Assembly (NCBI GenBank): GCA_945643635.1
Contig: CALZFC010000027.1
Span: 3,283,501 to 3,347,500, forward strand
Reading direction: 5' to 3'
From: Allodiplogaster sudhausi
Taxonomy: Eukaryota; Nematoda; Chromadorea; Rhabditida; Diplogasteridae
Length of the DNA stretch: 64,000 nucleotides
Positions 61,950-64,000 of this stretch are shown here, piece after piece (the first letter of the stretch is position 1; each line of letters begins with the position of its first letter). The notes beneath the pieces were generated by a model that did not search any database, was not told the origin of the DNA, and worked only from the letters and a program-made list of their open reading frames with translations. The position numbers were made by a program, and so were the translations under genes.

Positions 61950-63786
61950 ATGGAGCCCGCGAAATGCTCCATTGTGGACATGCGAGCAGCTGCTTTTGAC
62001 GACTCGAACATCTCGGTGAGGAAGTGCTCACTCTTCTCCTTTTTTGTATCTCTTCTTGGTAGTGCCGTTTTAAATGATAAGTCAATAGGCAAACATTTTA
62101 AGGGAAAAGAACGTGCTTTAGGCATTCCGGAAGTGTAAACCAGAGTTTTTTTTTGGAGTCCTTGCTTTTCCAGCAAAATTTGCTAGGCGGCAAACCATAC
62201 GGTAGCGATGTTGTGCTGAAGCTCCTCCGTCGACTGCTCCGACGTCTTCTCAGGGATGAGACGCTATTCGAGCCACGGGTCTTAGCTTGCATGGAGATGC
62301 TTGGTGTCGCGTACAACAGAGGCGATCTAGACACGGCGAGCGCGGTATTCTACATACATATACATATACTAGTCCACCAATGCTACTGCTTTATAATTAT
62401 GTATATAATTCGAGTTCCTTAATAACTCTTCCTGTGATAATTTAGAAAAGAATATCAAGTTCCTCTAACTTCAATTTCAGCCCCTTTATGTACTTTAGCT
62501 TTTCCTTTAGATTTCTACTCCTTCAGGGTATTCGAGTGGTCAGCGAGTTCTTGAGAAGGTCTCCGCCCTGGATTCGTAGTACATTCTTCGCCAAGGTTCA
62601 TTCGTCTACTTTCCTCAGTTGCTCGTCATTTGCTATAAACCGAATCTGCATTTGGCTGAGAAGGAACAACAGAATACGCCATTCAGCACTAGTTGACCAG
62701 TTGATAGTTTTTCTTTCTTAAATGCTTAACGGTTGGATGCGATAGCTTCCAACCGTTTAAATGTTTCGCGCTCCTTTTAGATTAAACAATTGTATTCAGA
62801 CTCTGCGGTACTCGCTTCCAAGCTTCGTAACACTTCGTTTGATGCACGAACTGGATGTCGACCCACTGCATCCACTTCCACGCGCATTTCTCTTCCATCT
62901 CGGCAACTCTGTTGGAGGTAGAAGGGATTGAAGTTACATATATCATTGTGTAGATGGCGTTTTCCTGCAATTTTTAAATTTTCAAAAGTGGTATTGCATA
63001 TCTTGTTGAATGTGGTCCTTTTGCGGTCCTGACCGAATAAGCGAGAGAGAGAGAAACAGAGACTTTTCACGCTTTCAGAAAGTCAGTGGGAGCTAGGCGA
63101 GCAAAAAGCGTACGTCCTTGGCGTCGGCGAGAATCGCATAAGCAACCTTGGCATGCGCGGGAGCAGCTGCCAAGAGGCCATCTCCACGCCCCGGCCCGTC
63201 CCGTTTCTATGCGCTAATCCGGTATTTTTCTCTTCTAATCCCGCTTATTTGTACCTCTTTAAAAAAAACTATTATCTAATAGTAATGCAAGTCTGTTAAT
63301 ACAATTGGCCATATTCTTTGGATGTCTTGGAAGCATCCAAAGAATACTGCCAATCTCTTTTTGGGGCCGCGGCAGCAAGAAGGAGAATGAAGGCTAACAG
63401 TAATGTTCTTTTTATGAATAGTAACAAAAAGCTTGAATGCACGTGTTTACGTGTTTACACATAAATAAATATTCTTGAGCCTGTCTTGTATGCGATTGGC
63501 AACGACCACTCCGTGTTCGTGCTTCGCGATGGCCGCGTCTTCATGACCGGCCGGACCCGTAATGTCACCGGCCATGCTGCCGATTCCACCATTGCCACTG
63601 AGCCAACGCCCGTCGCACTCATTGGAGGGGTACAGTAAAATAGATGAGGAAGTGCGGTAGGACACTAAAGGAGCACTGTATTACATGCTTGTGAGATCTT
63701 GCAGTAGCCTACGAAAATTTTCTTGATGGCTGATCAGGGTGTTGACATTCTCTCTCTCTCCCTCCCTTTCTCTCTTTCTCTCTTTC

Positions 63787-63819
<33 letters not shown>

Positions 63820-64000
63820 GCTCCCTTCAATCAACACTAGTTCAGCTGACCGACATTCAAGCTGTCTTTGTCAGACGAGAGTGCACAGCATTTCTATGCC
63901 GTTCGGCAAATGAGGTTCACTGATTTCTTCTTAATTTTTGTTCTTAATTTAGTAGTTAATTTGTGTTCAGTGGTGTGGCTTCGTTGGCGGGAACATCTTC
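61950..64000 (+). CDS. IBTK-like RCC1-BTB protein, copy P6 (cut by window end)
   Basis: Eight exons are visible, and all join in frame with good GT-AG borders. They start at 61950 (Met-Glu-Pro-Ala-Lys-Cys) and continue with QNLLGGKPYGSDVV (62176-62346), GIRVVSEFLRRSPPW (about 62528-62596) and the ELDVDPLHPLPRAF exon (about 62803-62920). The RCC1 exons follow: GVGENRISNLG (about 63080-63222), GNDHSVFVLRDG (about 63481-63630) and VFVRRECTAFLC (about 63846-63914). The eighth, starting WCGFVGGN, is cut at the window end. No lesion is seen. The BTB half, if present, lies beyond position 64000. Exon 1 shares the CSIVDMRAAAFDDSNIS pattern with P3, and exon 2 is closest to copy M. Confidence 0.75.

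Noticed and set aside
1..64000. CRISPR arrays, rRNA or tRNA genes
   Set aside because: No regularly spaced direct repeats of CRISPR form, no rRNA-like stretches and no cloverleaf with A/B boxes were noticed. Repeats in the window are microsatellites, gene copies and mobile elements.

Overview
The window is eukaryotic DNA, most likely from a nematode. Coding sequence is cut into many exons by mostly short GT-AG introns ending in TTTCAG, TTGCAG or ACAG. There is a secreted-type protein built from serial ShKT domains. Several genes start just after an AG acceptor, which would suit spliced-leader addition. (CT)n/(GA)n runs and degraded non-LTR retrotransposons are common. I cannot name the species.

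Layout. (1) 1-1575, plus: the 3' part of a gene with six ShKT domains, one per exon. (2) 2914-5849, minus: a UPF1-like superfamily 1 helicase with a degenerate Walker A motif and at least one frame break. (3) About 5850-8690: gene-poor and purine-rich, with two possible ShKT relics. (4) 8767-19125, minus: a large gene (copy M) encoding RCC1-type repeats, BTB domain(s) and a Ser/acidic, motif-rich tail. The architecture recalls IBTK (inhibitor of Bruton tyrosine kinase). One of its introns holds a 1.7-kb element with inverted arms of about 585 bp carrying a coiled-coil ORF. (5) 19300-20080, minus: a relic of the 3' end of a phosphoglucomutase gene. (6) 21561-26806, plus: an apparently intact 15-exon PGM2-type phosphopentomutase/phosphoglucomutase gene (598 aa). 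(7) 28286-64000, plus: a tandem array of six further copies of the RCC1-BTB gene. P1 is wrecked and holds a LINE remnant, P2 is a pseudogene, P3 lacks its N-terminal half, P4 has a complete 27-exon reading frame, P5 is a pseudogene hit by several mobile elements, and P6 is open but cut by the window end.

How it fits together. Copies of the PGM2 3' end or its downstream flank lie before each RCC1-BTB copy, including inverted copy M. The duplicated unit was therefore [PGM2 3' end + RCC1-BTB gene]. All plus-strand copies whose 3' end is visible lack the five exons that encode most of M's C-terminal tail, and three still carry a remnant of M's last exon fused to the acidic exon. A founder already shortened at its C-terminus therefore gave rise to the plus-strand array. 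The closely matched paralogues act as empty sites, so several insertions can be dated and delimited by eye: a 139-bp LINE tail with an 11-bp target duplication in P3, a 217-bp MITE with a 9-bp duplication in P5, a foldback in P4 and an LTR-like block in P5.
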